From: Bacteroidales bacterium | Lineage (GTDB): Bacteria; Bacteroidota; Bacteroidia; Bacteroidales; Muribaculaceae | DNA: 58,291 nucleotides | Reading direction: 5' to 3' | Assembly: GCA_014800245.1 (NCBI GenBank) | Contig: JAAVGM010000001.1 | Span: 4,161 to 62,451, forward strand | Part shown: piece after piece, positions 24,494 through 33,487 of the stretch | Layout: each line of letters begins with the position of its first letter | Position numbering within the stretch: the first letter of the stretch is position 1 | Notes under the pieces: generated by a model | What the model saw: only the letters and a program-made list of their open reading frames with translations | Told to the model about the DNA's origin: nothing | Database searches by the model: none | Made by a program: the position numbers and the translations under genes

Positions 24494-25738
24494 TTAATCA
24501 AGCTTATGGATTACAAGACCTGAGCGCAACTTAGGTTCGAACCATGTCGTCTTCGGAGGCATGATATTACCGGTGTCGGCAATATTGATGAGCTGATCCA
24601 TAGTGACGGGATAGAGTGCCAAGGCCATTGCCATCTCGCCGCTATCCACGCGCCGCTTAAGCTCGCCAAGACCGCGGATACCCCCTACGAAGTCGATTCT
24701 CTTGTCGCCTCGCAGGTCGTGGATTCCGAGGATATCGCGCAAGATAAGGTCGGAAGATACAGTCACGTCGAGCACACCGATCGGGTCAGCATCATTGAAT
24801 GTGCCCTCCTTTGCAGTGAGCGAATACCAACGGCCGTCAAGATACAGGGAGAAATTGTGAAGCCCTGCAGGCTGATAGATCTCTGTCCCCTTATCCTCTA
24901 CTACGAAGTTCTCCTCAAGTTTCTTAAGGAATTCAGCAGGAGTGAGTCCGTTAAGGTCTTTCACCACACGGTTGTAGTCGATGATGCGCAGATGCGACGA
25001 CGGGAAAGCCACAGCCATAAAATAATTATATTCCTCATCTCCCTTATGATCGGGGTTGCCGGATGCCTTTTCTGCGCCTACAAGGGCAGCTGCAGCCGAA
25101 CGATGATGACCATCGGCAATATAGAGGTTAGGGATTTTTTCAAATTCCTCAGTCACCTTCTTGATAGTGTCCTCATCCTCGATCACCCAGAGAGTATGGC
25201 CGAAACCATCAGGAGCCACGAAATCATATTCCGGTTCTTTTGAAGAGACCTCACGAATGATACGCTCCAGCTCCTCATTGTCGGGGAAAGCGAAGAATAC
25301 GGGTTCGATGTTTGCGTTGTTGCAGCGCACATGCTTCATGCGGTCTTCCTCCTTGTCGCGGCGAGTGAGCTCATGCTTCTTGATGCGGCCCTCCATATAA
25401 TCAGGAACCCATGCAGCCACCACAAACCCATACTGTGTGCGGCCATCCATTGTCTGGGCATATATATAATAGTTTTCCGCATTATCCTGAACAAGCCATC
25501 CCTCTTCCTGGAATTTTTTGAAATTCTCTACAGCTTTGTCGTAGCATGCAGGATCATGCTCGTCGAAACCGGGTTCGAAATCAATCTCCGGCTTGATGAT
25601 ATGATAAAGACTCTTTGCATTTCCTTCTGCCTCCTTGCGGGCTTCTTCAGAATTAAGAACGTCGTAGGGACGCGATGCCACCTCCTCTACAAGATGTCTG
25701 GGAGGACGAACGCCTCTGAATGGTTTCACTTTTGCCAT
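24494..25738 (-). CDS. DUF1015 family protein
   Basis: A 414-residue cytoplasmic protein of the DUF1015 family, recognisable by KPFRGVRPPRHLVEEVASRPYDVLNSEEA at the N-terminus, YIYAQTMDGRTQYGFV, KKHELTRRDKEEDRMKH, and the central IADGHHRSAAAALV, a motif suggestive of a nucleotide- or metal-dependent enzyme. In many Bacteroides it lies next to the serC/serA serine biosynthesis genes, but here neither is adjacent. Biochemical function unknown. It has its own near-perfect promoter. Confidence 0.9.
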   Translation of the reverse strand: MAKVKPFRGVRPPRHLVEEVASRPYDVLNSEEARKEAEGNAKSLYHIIKPEIDFEPGFDEHDPACYDKAVENFKKFQEEGWLVQDNAENYYIYAQTMDGRTQYGFVVAAWVPDYMEGRIKKHELTRRDKEEDRMKHVRCNNANIEPVFFAFPDNEELERIIREVSSKEPEYDFVAPDGFGHTLWVIEDEDTIKKVTEEFEKIPNLYIADGHHRSAAAALVGAEKASGNPDHKGDEEYNYFMAVAFPSSHLRIIDYNRVVKDLNGLTPAEFLKKLEENFVVEDKGTEIYQPAGLHNFSLYLDGRWYSLTAKEGTFNDADPIGVLDVTVSSDLILRDILGIHDLRGDKRIDFVGGIRGLGELKRRVDSGEMAMALALYPVTMDQLINIADTGNIMPPKTTWFEPKLRSGLVIHKLD

Positions 25739-25773
25739 GGTATGATTAGCTTTAAGGTTTATGGTTTATGGCG

Positions 25774-25805
25774 CAAATTTAATTAGCATTTATCAATTTT
25801 CCAAA
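25774..25805 (-). promoter_or_regulatory. Promoter of the DUF1015 gene
   Basis: On the minus strand TTTG (25802-25805), 20 nt, TAAATTTG (25774-25781): a full match to the Bacteroidetes consensus. Expected transcription start near 25767, giving a leader of about 30 nt. Confidence 0.8.
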
Positions 25806-25960
25806 TTTTATGGGGAGTTCCACACGGTGGCACAATATGTTTTACAGCAATTTTTTATTTTTAATTTAGAAATTTAGAAATATTTATTTAATTTTGTGAA
25901 ACGAACTTTAAGAGCACGATTGTTTCATCATTCACTGCTCTTCTTAATTCTAATCATCTC

Positions 25961-26896
25961 ATGAAATTCAACATCGCCAAAGGACAGGGTTATTTTGTGC
26001 TCTTGGCACATCTCGGAGCTCTGATCACAGTTATAGCCTGGGGATCTTCATTCCTAAGCACAAAAATTCTAATGGAAGAGGGGGGATTCACTCCCGTGGA
26101 AATGTATGTATATCGTTTTGCCGCGGCCTACCTCCTCTTGCTTGCCGTGACATGGAAGAAAATTATGTCTAATTCATGGCGCGACGAGCTGACTCTTGCT
26201 CTCTGCGGAATTTGTGCCGGCTCGCTATATTTCATCACTGAAAACTATGCCCTCCGACTTACCACGACCGGGAATGTATCTCTTTTGGCATCCATATCCC
26301 CTATCTTCACCACGTTTCTTGTGGCCATAATGTTCAAGCAGCGAATAAAGGCGGGGGTGCTGATCGGTTCGGTTGTGGCGTTTGCGGGAGTGGCATGCAT
26401 AATATTCAGCCATGGCGGCTCCATGGAACTTCATCCCGGAGGAGACCTTCTGGCTCTTGTGGCCGCTTTCTGCTGGGCGATATATACTGTGGCTATAAAA
26501 CCGATCATACCCAACTATACCTCCCTCTTCATCACACGCAAACTATTCTTTTATGGGGTGATAACCGCCCTTCCGCTCCTTTTCATCGAGCATGGACCAT
26601 TACACCTCTCCCTTCTTGTGGATATAGCGCATCCTAAATATCTTTTCAACTTTATCTTCCTCGTGCTGATGTGTTCGCTCTTGGCATATCTGATATGGAA
26701 TGAGGCTATGAAATATTTAGGACCCGTAGCGGCTAACAACTATCTCTATATGCAGCCGCTTGTCACAATGATTGCCGCATATTTCGTATTAGGAGAGAAT
26801 ATCTACCTCTTAGGCTATATCGGCTGCGTATTGATTATCGGCGGATTGGTGATCTCCGATAAATGGAAGGCATCCATAAGCCCGAGAAAAAGATAA
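25961..26896 (+). CDS. EamA/DMT-family transporter
   Basis: A 311-residue membrane protein with ten predicted helices in two EamA repeats. ALITVIAWGSSFLSTKILM at the N-terminus, YRFAAAYLLLLAV, LLASISPIFTTFLVAIMFKQRI at the end of the first repeat, AAFCWAIYTVAIKPII starting the second and NYLYMQPLVTMIAAYFVLGENI closing it are typical of RhaT/YdcZ-like exporters. Substrate unknown. It is only distantly like the EamA protein at 15738-16667. It is convergent with the AraC gene. Confidence 0.9.
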   Translation: MKFNIAKGQGYFVLLAHLGALITVIAWGSSFLSTKILMEEGGFTPVEMYVYRFAAAYLLLLAVTWKKIMSNSWRDELTLALCGICAGSLYFITENYALRLTTTGNVSLLASISPIFTTFLVAIMFKQRIKAGVLIGSVVAFAGVACIIFSHGGSMELHPGGDLLALVAAFCWAIYTVAIKPIIPNYTSLFITRKLFFYGVITALPLLFIEHGPLHLSLLVDIAHPKYLFNFIFLVLMCSLLAYLIWNEAMKYLGPVAANNYLYMQPLVTMIAAYFVLGENIYLLGYIGCVLIIGGLVISDKWKASISPRKR

Positions 26897-26924
26897 ATAA
26901 AATAGAGAAAAGATAAATAAGTAA
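26884..26924. repeat. ~21-bp tandem duplication across the EamA stop codon
   Basis: The sequence AGATAAATAA occurs at 26891-26900 and 26911-26920, each preceded by GAGAAAA; the first copy contains the transporter's stop codon TAA (26894-26896). The unit is 20-21 bp with one single-A indel. Confidence 0.8.
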
Positions 26925-26936
26925 AGAAAAGCCAGA

Positions 26937-27800
26937 TCAGCTATTCCGGAATTCTTTCGGCGACATCCCCGTGTATTTCTTGAAATACTTTCCGAAAAAG
27001 GATTGCGATGGGAAATTAAGTTCGTCGGCTATCTGCTGGATATTGAGATTTGTTGATTTTAGAAGCACTTTTGCCTCCAAAATCACAAAACGTTCTATCC
27101 ACTCCACTGCAGTGAATCCGGTCTGAGCTTTTATTGAGCGAGACAGGTGTTTGGGAGTGATATCGAGTTTGGAAGCATAAAATTCAAGGAAACGCTCTTT
27201 CTTATAATTTTCCTGCACAAGAGATAGAAACCGATTAGCCATTCTTCCTTGATTGGTGACTATCTCGTTTTTAAAGGGCTCATAGCATTTATAAAGCGAC
27301 TTGAATACAAACGATGCCACATCAAACACCAACGCCTCCCCCACGTAAGGATTCCCGCCATCGGAAAGGATTCCGTTGAGCTCAGACACAAACCTGCCGA
27401 GAGCCCCCAACACATCGTGCGGCATTGGAACCCATACACGACGCGACATCATGGTGTAGAGCGGCGAATTTGAAAGCAGGAGGAAAAGATTCTCCTCAAA
27501 TCTCTGAGACATCACGATTACGGCAGCTTCAAAATCCGGGCTGATATAGGAGGGCATAAGGAATTGCGACCTGCGTATCTTCACAAAAGCGGGGCCGACG
27601 ATCTTATGTGAAATAAGGCTTATCTCTGCATGACATTCCCCGCTCTTGACAAATATCCATGTATTGGCGGCAAACTTCACCGGCTCCGTGAGCGACTGAA
27701 GCATCAAAGGGCGAACATTATCTATCACCCAGAAATCCTGATCGAGAATTGCATCGAGAGTTTGAGGAAGATCTATATTATATTTATATCCAATATTCAT
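26937..27800 (-). CDS. AraC-family transcriptional regulator
   Basis: A 287-residue DNA-binding regulator starting at MNIGYKYNIDLPQ (ATG 27798-27800). The frame extends to 27872, but the extra 24 residues are hydrophobic and uncharacteristic, so the shorter form is preferred. The N-terminal 180 residues resemble a cupin-like sensing domain. The C-terminal two-HTH domain is clear: FLEFYASKLDITPKHLSRSI, ERFVILEAKVLLKSTNLNIQQIADELNF and SFFGKYFKKYTGMSPKEFR. The target is unknown; the convergent EamA transporter is a candidate. Confidence 0.9.
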   Translation of the reverse strand: MNIGYKYNIDLPQTLDAILDQDFWVIDNVRPLMLQSLTEPVKFAANTWIFVKSGECHAEISLISHKIVGPAFVKIRRSQFLMPSYISPDFEAAVIVMSQRFEENLFLLLSNSPLYTMMSRRVWVPMPHDVLGALGRFVSELNGILSDGGNPYVGEALVFDVASFVFKSLYKCYEPFKNEIVTNQGRMANRFLSLVQENYKKERFLEFYASKLDITPKHLSRSIKAQTGFTAVEWIERFVILEAKVLLKSTNLNIQQIADELNFPSQSFFGKYFKKYTGMSPKEFRNS

Positions 27801-28018
27801 TATTATCTTGATAATAAATACATTGTTGTGAAATATTATAACGAGCCATACCTTCGGAAGAGATTGCTGCAAACCACCCGGAATCGTTATTCATATCAAA
27901 ATTAAGAAAAATTTCATTCACAACATTATCATATATGATTTTTTTTGCCGATATTTGCAAAGAAATTCTATAAACAACAATAACAGCAAAGAAAATACCC
28001 TCCCCTCTACCTAATAAA

Positions 28019-30559
28019 ATGGAAAGACCAAAATACACTTACGAACAGGTTTATGATTCGGCCCTTGAATATTTCAAGGGTGATGAACTTGCCGCCCGAG
28101 TATGGTCGAGCAAATATTCCCTTAAAGATTCTGACGGAAATTTCTATGAGCTAACTCCCGACGATATGCACCATCGCATCGCATCGGAGATAACAAGAAT
28201 AGAGAAGAAATATCCTAATCCTATGTCGGAAGAGGAAGTTTTTGATCTTTTACGCGGCTTCCGCTATATCGTGCCGCAGGGAAGCCCTATGGCAGGAATA
28301 GGAAATACCTTCCAGGTCGGATCTCTTTCAAACTGTTTCGTGATTGGTCTTGACGGTCATCCGGATTCCTATGGAGGCATCATCCGCATCGATGAGGAGC
28401 AAGTGCAGCTTATGAAACGCCGTGGGGGTGTGGGCCACGACCTGTCGCACATCCGACCCAAGGGAAGTGCTGTAAAAAATTCAGCACTCACCTCCACCGG
28501 TCTGGTTCCTTTCATGGAACGCTATAGCAACAGCACTCGCGAAGTGGCTCAGGATGGTCGTCGCGGTGCGCTTATGATGACAGTGAGCATCAAGCATCCC
28601 GATGCAGAGAGCTTCATTGACGCAAAGATGACTGAAGGGAAAGTCACCGGCGCAAATGTCTCTGTCAAGATTGACGACAAGTTTATGGAATGTGCCCTTT
28701 CCGGCGAACCTTACAAGCAGCAATTCCCAATAGCAGGCGATAACCCCTCTTTTGTGAAGGAAACTGACGCAACCTCAATCTGGAATAAGATTGTGCATAA
28801 TGCTTGGAAAAGTGCAGAACCCGGAGTGCTTTTCTGGGACACTATCCAGCGAGAGTCGGTGCCCGACTGTTATGCGGATCTTGGCTTTGAAACCGTATCT
28901 ACCAACCCTTGTGGCGAAATCCCTCTCTGTCCTTACGATAGCTGCCGTCTGGTAGCCATAAATCTTTACAGCTATGTGAAGAATCCATTCACTCCGGAGG
29001 CTTACTTCGATTTCGATCTTTTCCGCAAACATGTAGGAAAGGCACAGAGAATTATGGATGATATCATCGATCTTGAAATGGAGAAGATCGACACAATCAT
29101 TTCCAAGATTAAGAAAGACCCGGAAACTGATGAGGTGAAATTCACCGAACTGAATCTCTGGAATAAGATCCGCTCCAAAACATTGAAAGGGCGTCGCACC
29201 GGTTGCGGCACCACCGGCGAAGGAGATATGCTTGCTGCCCTCGGCCTGAGATATGGCACTCCCGAAGCCACGGATTTTTCCGTGGAAGTGCATCGACACT
29301 TGGCTCTCGCCTATTATCGCGCTTCGGTAGAGATGGCTGAAGAGAGAGGTGCTTTCGAGGTGTATGATGCAGAAAGAGAGAAAAACAATCCATATATATC
29401 GCGTCTTCGTGAAAGCGATCCCGAACTTTATGAGAGAATGGTGAAATCCGGGCGTAGAAACATCGCCTGTCTCACTATTGCCCCGACCGGCACCACATCT
29501 ATCATGACCCAGACCTCCTCGGGCATTGAGCCGGTGTTCCTCCCTGTGTATCGCCGCAAGAGAAAGGTCAACCCCAATGACGAGAACGTAAAGGTGGATT
29601 TCGTGGATGAGGTTGGAGATTCTTTTGAGGAATATATCGTGTATCATCATAAGTTCCTTGAATGGATGAAGGTCAATGGTATCGAGCCGAAGAAGAATAT
29701 GACGGCCGAAGAGATTGACGAACTTGTGAAGCGTTCTCCTTACTATAAAGCCACAAGTAATGATGTGGATTGGATGGAGAAAGTAAGAATGCAGGGGGCA
29801 GTCCAGAAATGGGTGGATCATTCTATCAGCGTCACCATCAACCTTCCTTCTGATGTCACCGAGGAACTTGTAGGCAAACTCTATGTAGAGGCTTGGAAAG
29901 CGGGATGCAAAGGCTGCACCGTCTATCGCGACGGATCTCGCAACAACGTGCTGGCTTCTGTTAAAAGCAAGAAGGATAACCATAATCATTCAGATGCATC
30001 CACTCATGAACACCTCTCCAAACGCCCTCGCGAATTGGAGGCGGATGTGGTGAGATTCCAGAACAGCAAGGAGAAATGGATTGCCTTCGTGGGTCTGGTG
30101 GGCGGCAAGCCTTATGAAATCTTCACCGGTCTGGTGGATGATGAGGATGGGATCTTCTGCCCCAAGAGCGTGAGCCATGGAAAGATAATCAAGACCGTGG
30201 ATGCTGAGGGCAAAAAACGATATGACTTCCAATTTGTTAATAAAAGAGGATATAAGACCACAATCGAAGGATTGTCAGAGAAATTCAATCCTGAGTTCTG
30301 GAATTATGCCAAACTCATATCGGGTGTGCTCCGCTATGGAATGCCGATAGATCAGGTGCTCAAACTTGTTGGCACACTCGAACTCGATTCCACAAGCATC
30401 AACACTTGGAAGAATGGTGTGGAGCGTGCATTGAAGAAGTATCTCCCTAACGGCACTGAGGCCAAGGGTCAGAAATGTCCTCGCTGCGGAGCTGAAACTC
30501 TCATCTATCAGGAGGGGTGTCTGATCTGCACCACTTGCGGAAGCTCAAAATGCGGTTAA
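28019..30559 (+). CDS. nrdJ: Adenosylcobalamin-dependent (class II) ribonucleotide reductase
   Basis: An 846-residue enzyme reducing ribonucleotides to deoxyribonucleotides using a B12-generated thiyl radical, without oxygen dependence. Features: YIVPQGSPMAGIGN and SLSNCFVIG (first redox cysteine), VGHDLSHIRPKG, the active-site NPCGEIPLCPYDSC, TGCGTTGEGD and IAPTGTTSIM, an ATP/effector-related N-terminal region, and a C-terminal zinc-ribbon (CPRCGAETLIYQEGCLICTTCG) of the TSCPD-containing type. It is a single polypeptide, so no small subunit is needed. A 46-bp gap leads to malQ on the same strand. The 146 bp upstream show only a weak -7-like box (GATATTTG at 27950-27957) and no cobalamin riboswitch. 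Confidence 0.95.
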   Translation: MERPKYTYEQVYDSALEYFKGDELAARVWSSKYSLKDSDGNFYELTPDDMHHRIASEITRIEKKYPNPMSEEEVFDLLRGFRYIVPQGSPMAGIGNTFQVGSLSNCFVIGLDGHPDSYGGIIRIDEEQVQLMKRRGGVGHDLSHIRPKGSAVKNSALTSTGLVPFMERYSNSTREVAQDGRRGALMMTVSIKHPDAESFIDAKMTEGKVTGANVSVKIDDKFMECALSGEPYKQQFPIAGDNPSFVKETDATSIWNKIVHNAWKSAEPGVLFWDTIQRESVPDCYADLGFETVSTNPCGEIPLCPYDSCRLVAINLYSYVKNPFTPEAYFDFDLFRKHVGKAQRIMDDIIDLEMEKIDTIISKIKKDPETDEVKFTELNLWNKIRSKTLKGRRTGCGTTGEGDMLAALGLRYGTPEATDFSVEVHRHLALAYYRASVEMAEERGAFEVYDAEREKNNPYISRLRESDPELYERMVKSGRRNIACLTIAPTGTTSIMTQTSSGIEPVFLPVYRRKRKVNPNDENVKVDFVDEVGDSFEEYIVYHHKFLEWMKVNGIEPKKNMTAEEIDELVKRSPYYKATSNDVDWMEKVRMQGAVQKWVDHSISVTINLPSDVTEELVGKLYVEAWKAGCKGCTVYRDGSRNNVLASVKSKKDNHNHSDASTHEHLSKRPRELEADVVRFQNSKEKWIAFVGLVGGKPYEIFTGLVDDEDGIFCPKSVSHGKIIKTVDAEGKKRYDFQFVNKRGYKTTIEGLSEKFNPEFWNYAKLISGVLRYGMPIDQVLKLVGTLELDSTSINTWKNGVERALKKYLPNGTEAKGQKCPRCGAETLIYQEGCLICTTCGSSKCG

Positions 30560-30605
30560 TAAATTAAATTGTTAAACTTTTAATCTAAAAAACATATATT
30601 CTTAC

Positions 30606-33284
30606 ATGAAAATTTCATTCGTAATCAACTATCACACCGAATGGGGTGAGTCGCTCTATCTCTGCGGAGGTATTCCCGAATTGGGAGGAGGCGACATCCA
30701 TGAGGCTGTGGAAATGACTCTTGTCAGCCCTGACACATGGGAATTGGTTATCAATCTCCCGCAGGCACCCTCCGACTTCGACTATTCATTCATAGTGAAG
30801 GCTCCGAATAAGGAATGGAAGTTTGAATGGGGTGCTCCCCATCGATTCACAGCAGGCCAAGGGATAAAAGATTATGCCATCTTTGATGCATGGCATGCTC
30901 AGCCCCACGACAAGCCTTTCTTCTCTTCGGCTTTTGTTGACGGCATGCTGCATCGTCCTTTCCGCGATCAGCCTCTTAAGGCCCTCCCCGGCACAATCTG
31001 TTTCCGAATCGAGGCTCCTATGGTGGCTCCCGACGAATGCCTGGCTATCTCAGGAGAGGGTGACGCTTTGGGCAACTGGGATCCTGCAAAGGCTGTCAGA
31101 ATGAACGATGCCAATTTCCCTCGTTGGGAGGTGAATATTCCGATGAGCGGTGTTGTTTCTCCTTTCGAATATAAATTCCTTATCGTCAATAAGACCACAG
31201 GAAGTGTCGTAGGATGGGAGAATAATTCAAATCGCATATACGGCATCCCCCCCACATCCGAGAAGGATCAGGTAGTGGTAGAAGGGGGCAACTTTGCTAA
31301 TCCTAAAGAGAATTGGAAAGGTGCGGGCACAGCTATCCCGGTATTCTCTATCCGTTCGGAGGAGGATTTCGGTATCGGCGATTTTGTGGATATCAAGAAG
31401 CTTGTGGATTGGTGCGTGAAGACCGGTCAGAAGATTCTTCAGGTGCTTCCCGTCAACGATACGATGATGACCAAGACCTGGCTCGATTCATATCCTTATA
31501 AGTCTAACTCCACTTTTGCTCTTCATCCTCAGTATATCCGTCTTGAGGAGGTCGGCACTCTAAAGGATGAGACTCGCCGCGATTATTACCGTAATCTTGG
31601 CCGTGAGCTCAATGCTCTTTCCGAGATCGACTATGAGCGTGTCAACAATGGCAAGCAAGAGTATCTGCATGAAATTTTTGCTGAAGCAGGAAAGAATACT
31701 CTCAAGAGCGATGATTTCAAGAAATTTTATGACAAGAATGCCTATTGGCTGAAGCCTTATGCCGTATGGAGCGTGCTTCGCGACACATATAACACCCCCG
31801 ACAATAATCTTTGGGGTGAATATGCCTCCTATGATGCGGAAAAGGTAGATAAATTTGCAGAGGATCATTCAGAGGAAGTGAATTTCTATTACTTCGTTCA
31901 GTATCATCTCGACCGTCAGCTTCGTTCTGCGCGCGATTATGCTCATAGCAAGGGAGTGGTTTTGAAGGGTGATATTCCAATCGGTATCAGCCGTTTCAGC
32001 GCGGATGCATGGCAGACTCCCGAACTCTTCAATATGAACACTCAGGCGGGTGCGCCGCCGGATGATTTCTCCGTGCTCGGTCAGAACTGGGGATTCCCCA
32101 CCTACAACTGGGATGAGATGTCGAAGGATGGCTTCCAATGGTGGAAGAATCGTTTCCGCAAGATGGCTGAATATTTCGATGCATATCGTATCGATCACAT
32201 CCTTGGCTTCTTCCGCATCTGGGAGATTCCGATGGATGCCGTGCATGGATTGTTAGGTTATTTCAATCCGGCCCTCCCCTTCTCACCCAACGAAATGCGC
32301 GAGCAGTTTGATTTCTGGATTAATCCGGAGATTCAGACCAACCCTCTTATCCTTGAATGGATGCTTGATGAGATGCTTGGGGATCGCAAGGAGGAATTCA
32401 AGACTCGCTTCCTCGATCATGTCGGTGGCGACCGTTTCGTGCTTAAGCAGCCGGTCAACACTCAGCGCAAGGTGGAAGATCTCTTCGCCAATGAGGAAAA
32501 GAATGAGAAGAATGTGCAGTTTGAGAATGTGCTTTATGCTCTTCTCGACAATGTGCTTTTCATTGAGGATCCTTACAAGCGCGGTCATTATCATCCGCGC
32601 ATCTCGGCTCAGTTCTCCTATCAGTATCGCATGCTTAATGATTATGAGCGTTGGTGTTTCAATCGCCTTTACAATGATTTCTACTATCATCGCCACAACG
32701 ATTTCTGGTATGGCAAGGCTATGTGGAAGCTCCCCCCTCTCTTGGATTCAAATTCGATGCTGACTTGTGCGGAAGACCTTGGCATGATTCCCGATTGCGT
32801 TCCCGAGGTGATGAGCCGTCTTGAGATTCTCACTCTTGAGATTCAGCGTATGCCGAAAGACCCTTCTTTGGAATTTGGCGATACATGGCGTTATCCCTAC
32901 TATTCTGTCTGCACCACATCTACTCATGATATGGCCGGCATCCGCGGATGGTGGGAGTCAGATCATGAGGTGGCAAATCATTTCTTCCATAATGTGCTTG
33001 GGGAATGGGGCGATGCGCCGCAGTATGCCGAGCCTTGGATCTGCGATAAGATTGTGGATCTTCAGCTCAAATCTCCGTCAATGCTCTGCATCCTCCCCTT
33101 GCAGGATTGGCTTTCCACTGATGCCTCTCTGCGTCGTCAGGATCCGCGAGAAGAGCAGATCAATGAGCCTGCTAACCCACGCCACTACTGGCGCTACCGT
33201 ATGCACCTCACCACTGATCAGCTCCTTGCAGCCGATACATTCAATGCTGCAATGCTTGATAAGATTCAGGTAGCACATCGTTGA
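30606..33284 (+). CDS. malQ: 4-alpha-glucanotransferase with N-terminal starch-binding domains
   Basis: An 892-residue GH77 amylomaltase of the long, plant DPE2-like type. Two CBM20-like starch-binding domains occupy about residues 1-110 (LYLCGGIPELGG) and 125-225 (ISGEGDALGNWDPAKAVRM). The GH77 barrel follows, with FSIRSEEDFGIGDF, LPVNDTM, YRIDHILGFFRIWEIP containing the aspartate nucleophile (YRID), CAEDLGMIPDCVPEVM with the acid/base Glu, and TSTHDMAGIRGWW with the third acidic residue. It transfers alpha-1,4-glucan segments in the cytoplasm in maltodextrin and glycogen metabolism. Codon use is strongly biased, suggesting high expression. A perfect terminator follows. Confidence 0.95.
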   Translation: MKISFVINYHTEWGESLYLCGGIPELGGGDIHEAVEMTLVSPDTWELVINLPQAPSDFDYSFIVKAPNKEWKFEWGAPHRFTAGQGIKDYAIFDAWHAQPHDKPFFSSAFVDGMLHRPFRDQPLKALPGTICFRIEAPMVAPDECLAISGEGDALGNWDPAKAVRMNDANFPRWEVNIPMSGVVSPFEYKFLIVNKTTGSVVGWENNSNRIYGIPPTSEKDQVVVEGGNFANPKENWKGAGTAIPVFSIRSEEDFGIGDFVDIKKLVDWCVKTGQKILQVLPVNDTMMTKTWLDSYPYKSNSTFALHPQYIRLEEVGTLKDETRRDYYRNLGRELNALSEIDYERVNNGKQEYLHEIFAEAGKNTLKSDDFKKFYDKNAYWLKPYAVWSVLRDTYNTPDNNLWGEYASYDAEKVDKFAEDHSEEVNFYYFVQYHLDRQLRSARDYAHSKGVVLKGDIPIGISRFSADAWQTPELFNMNTQAGAPPDDFSVLGQNWGFPTYNWDEMSKDGFQWWKNRFRKMAEYFDAYRIDHILGFFRIWEIPMDAVHGLLGYFNPALPFSPNEMREQFDFWINPEIQTNPLILEWMLDEMLGDRKEEFKTRFLDHVGGDRFVLKQPVNTQRKVEDLFANEEKNEKNVQFENVLYALLDNVLFIEDPYKRGHYHPRISAQFSYQYRMLNDYERWCFNRLYNDFYYHRHNDFWYGKAMWKLPPLLDSNSMLTCAEDLGMIPDCVPEVMSRLEILTLEIQRMPKDPSLEFGDTWRYPYYSVCTTSTHDMAGIRGWWESDHEVANHFFHNVLGEWGDAPQYAEPWICDKIVDLQLKSPSMLCILPLQDWLSTDASLRRQDPREEQINEPANPRHYWRYRMHLTTDQLLAADTFNAAMLDKIQVAHR

Positions 33285-33310
33285 TTTTCTATATTATTCA
33301 TTTAACTACA

Positions 33311-33349
33311 ACGGTCTGAAATCATTGCTGATTTCAGACCGTTTTTTTT
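33311..33349 (+). terminator. Intrinsic terminator of malQ
   Basis: A perfect 14-bp stem (33311-33324 with 33329-33342), loop TTGC, followed by a run of T residues. Confidence 0.95.
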
Positions 33350-33427
33350 GCATTAATATACATTTTTCTAATATTACTTGTATATTTCCATAATATTACT
33401 TTGATTAAACTTTTTTTAAAACATTAT

Positions 33428-33459
33428 TTTGTTATATTTAGATTATTTACTTACATTTG
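33428..33459 (+). promoter_or_regulatory. Promoter of the serpin gene
   Basis: TTTG at 33428-33431, 20 nt, TACATTTG at 33452-33459: an exact Bacteroidetes -33/-7 pair, placing the transcript start near 33466 and giving a leader of about 22 nt. Confidence 0.85.
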
Positions 33460-33487
33460 CATAGAATTAACCTTTTAATCAAACGAA

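Noticed and set aside
27873..28018. Cobalamin riboswitch before the B12-dependent reductase
   Set aside because: The leader is too short and shows no B12-box-like or multi-stem structure.
28775..29989. A 404-codon open frame antisense to nrdJ
   Set aside because: It lies wholly inside a highly conserved gene, has no recognisable domain, signal or promoter, and its length follows from codon bias of the sense strand.
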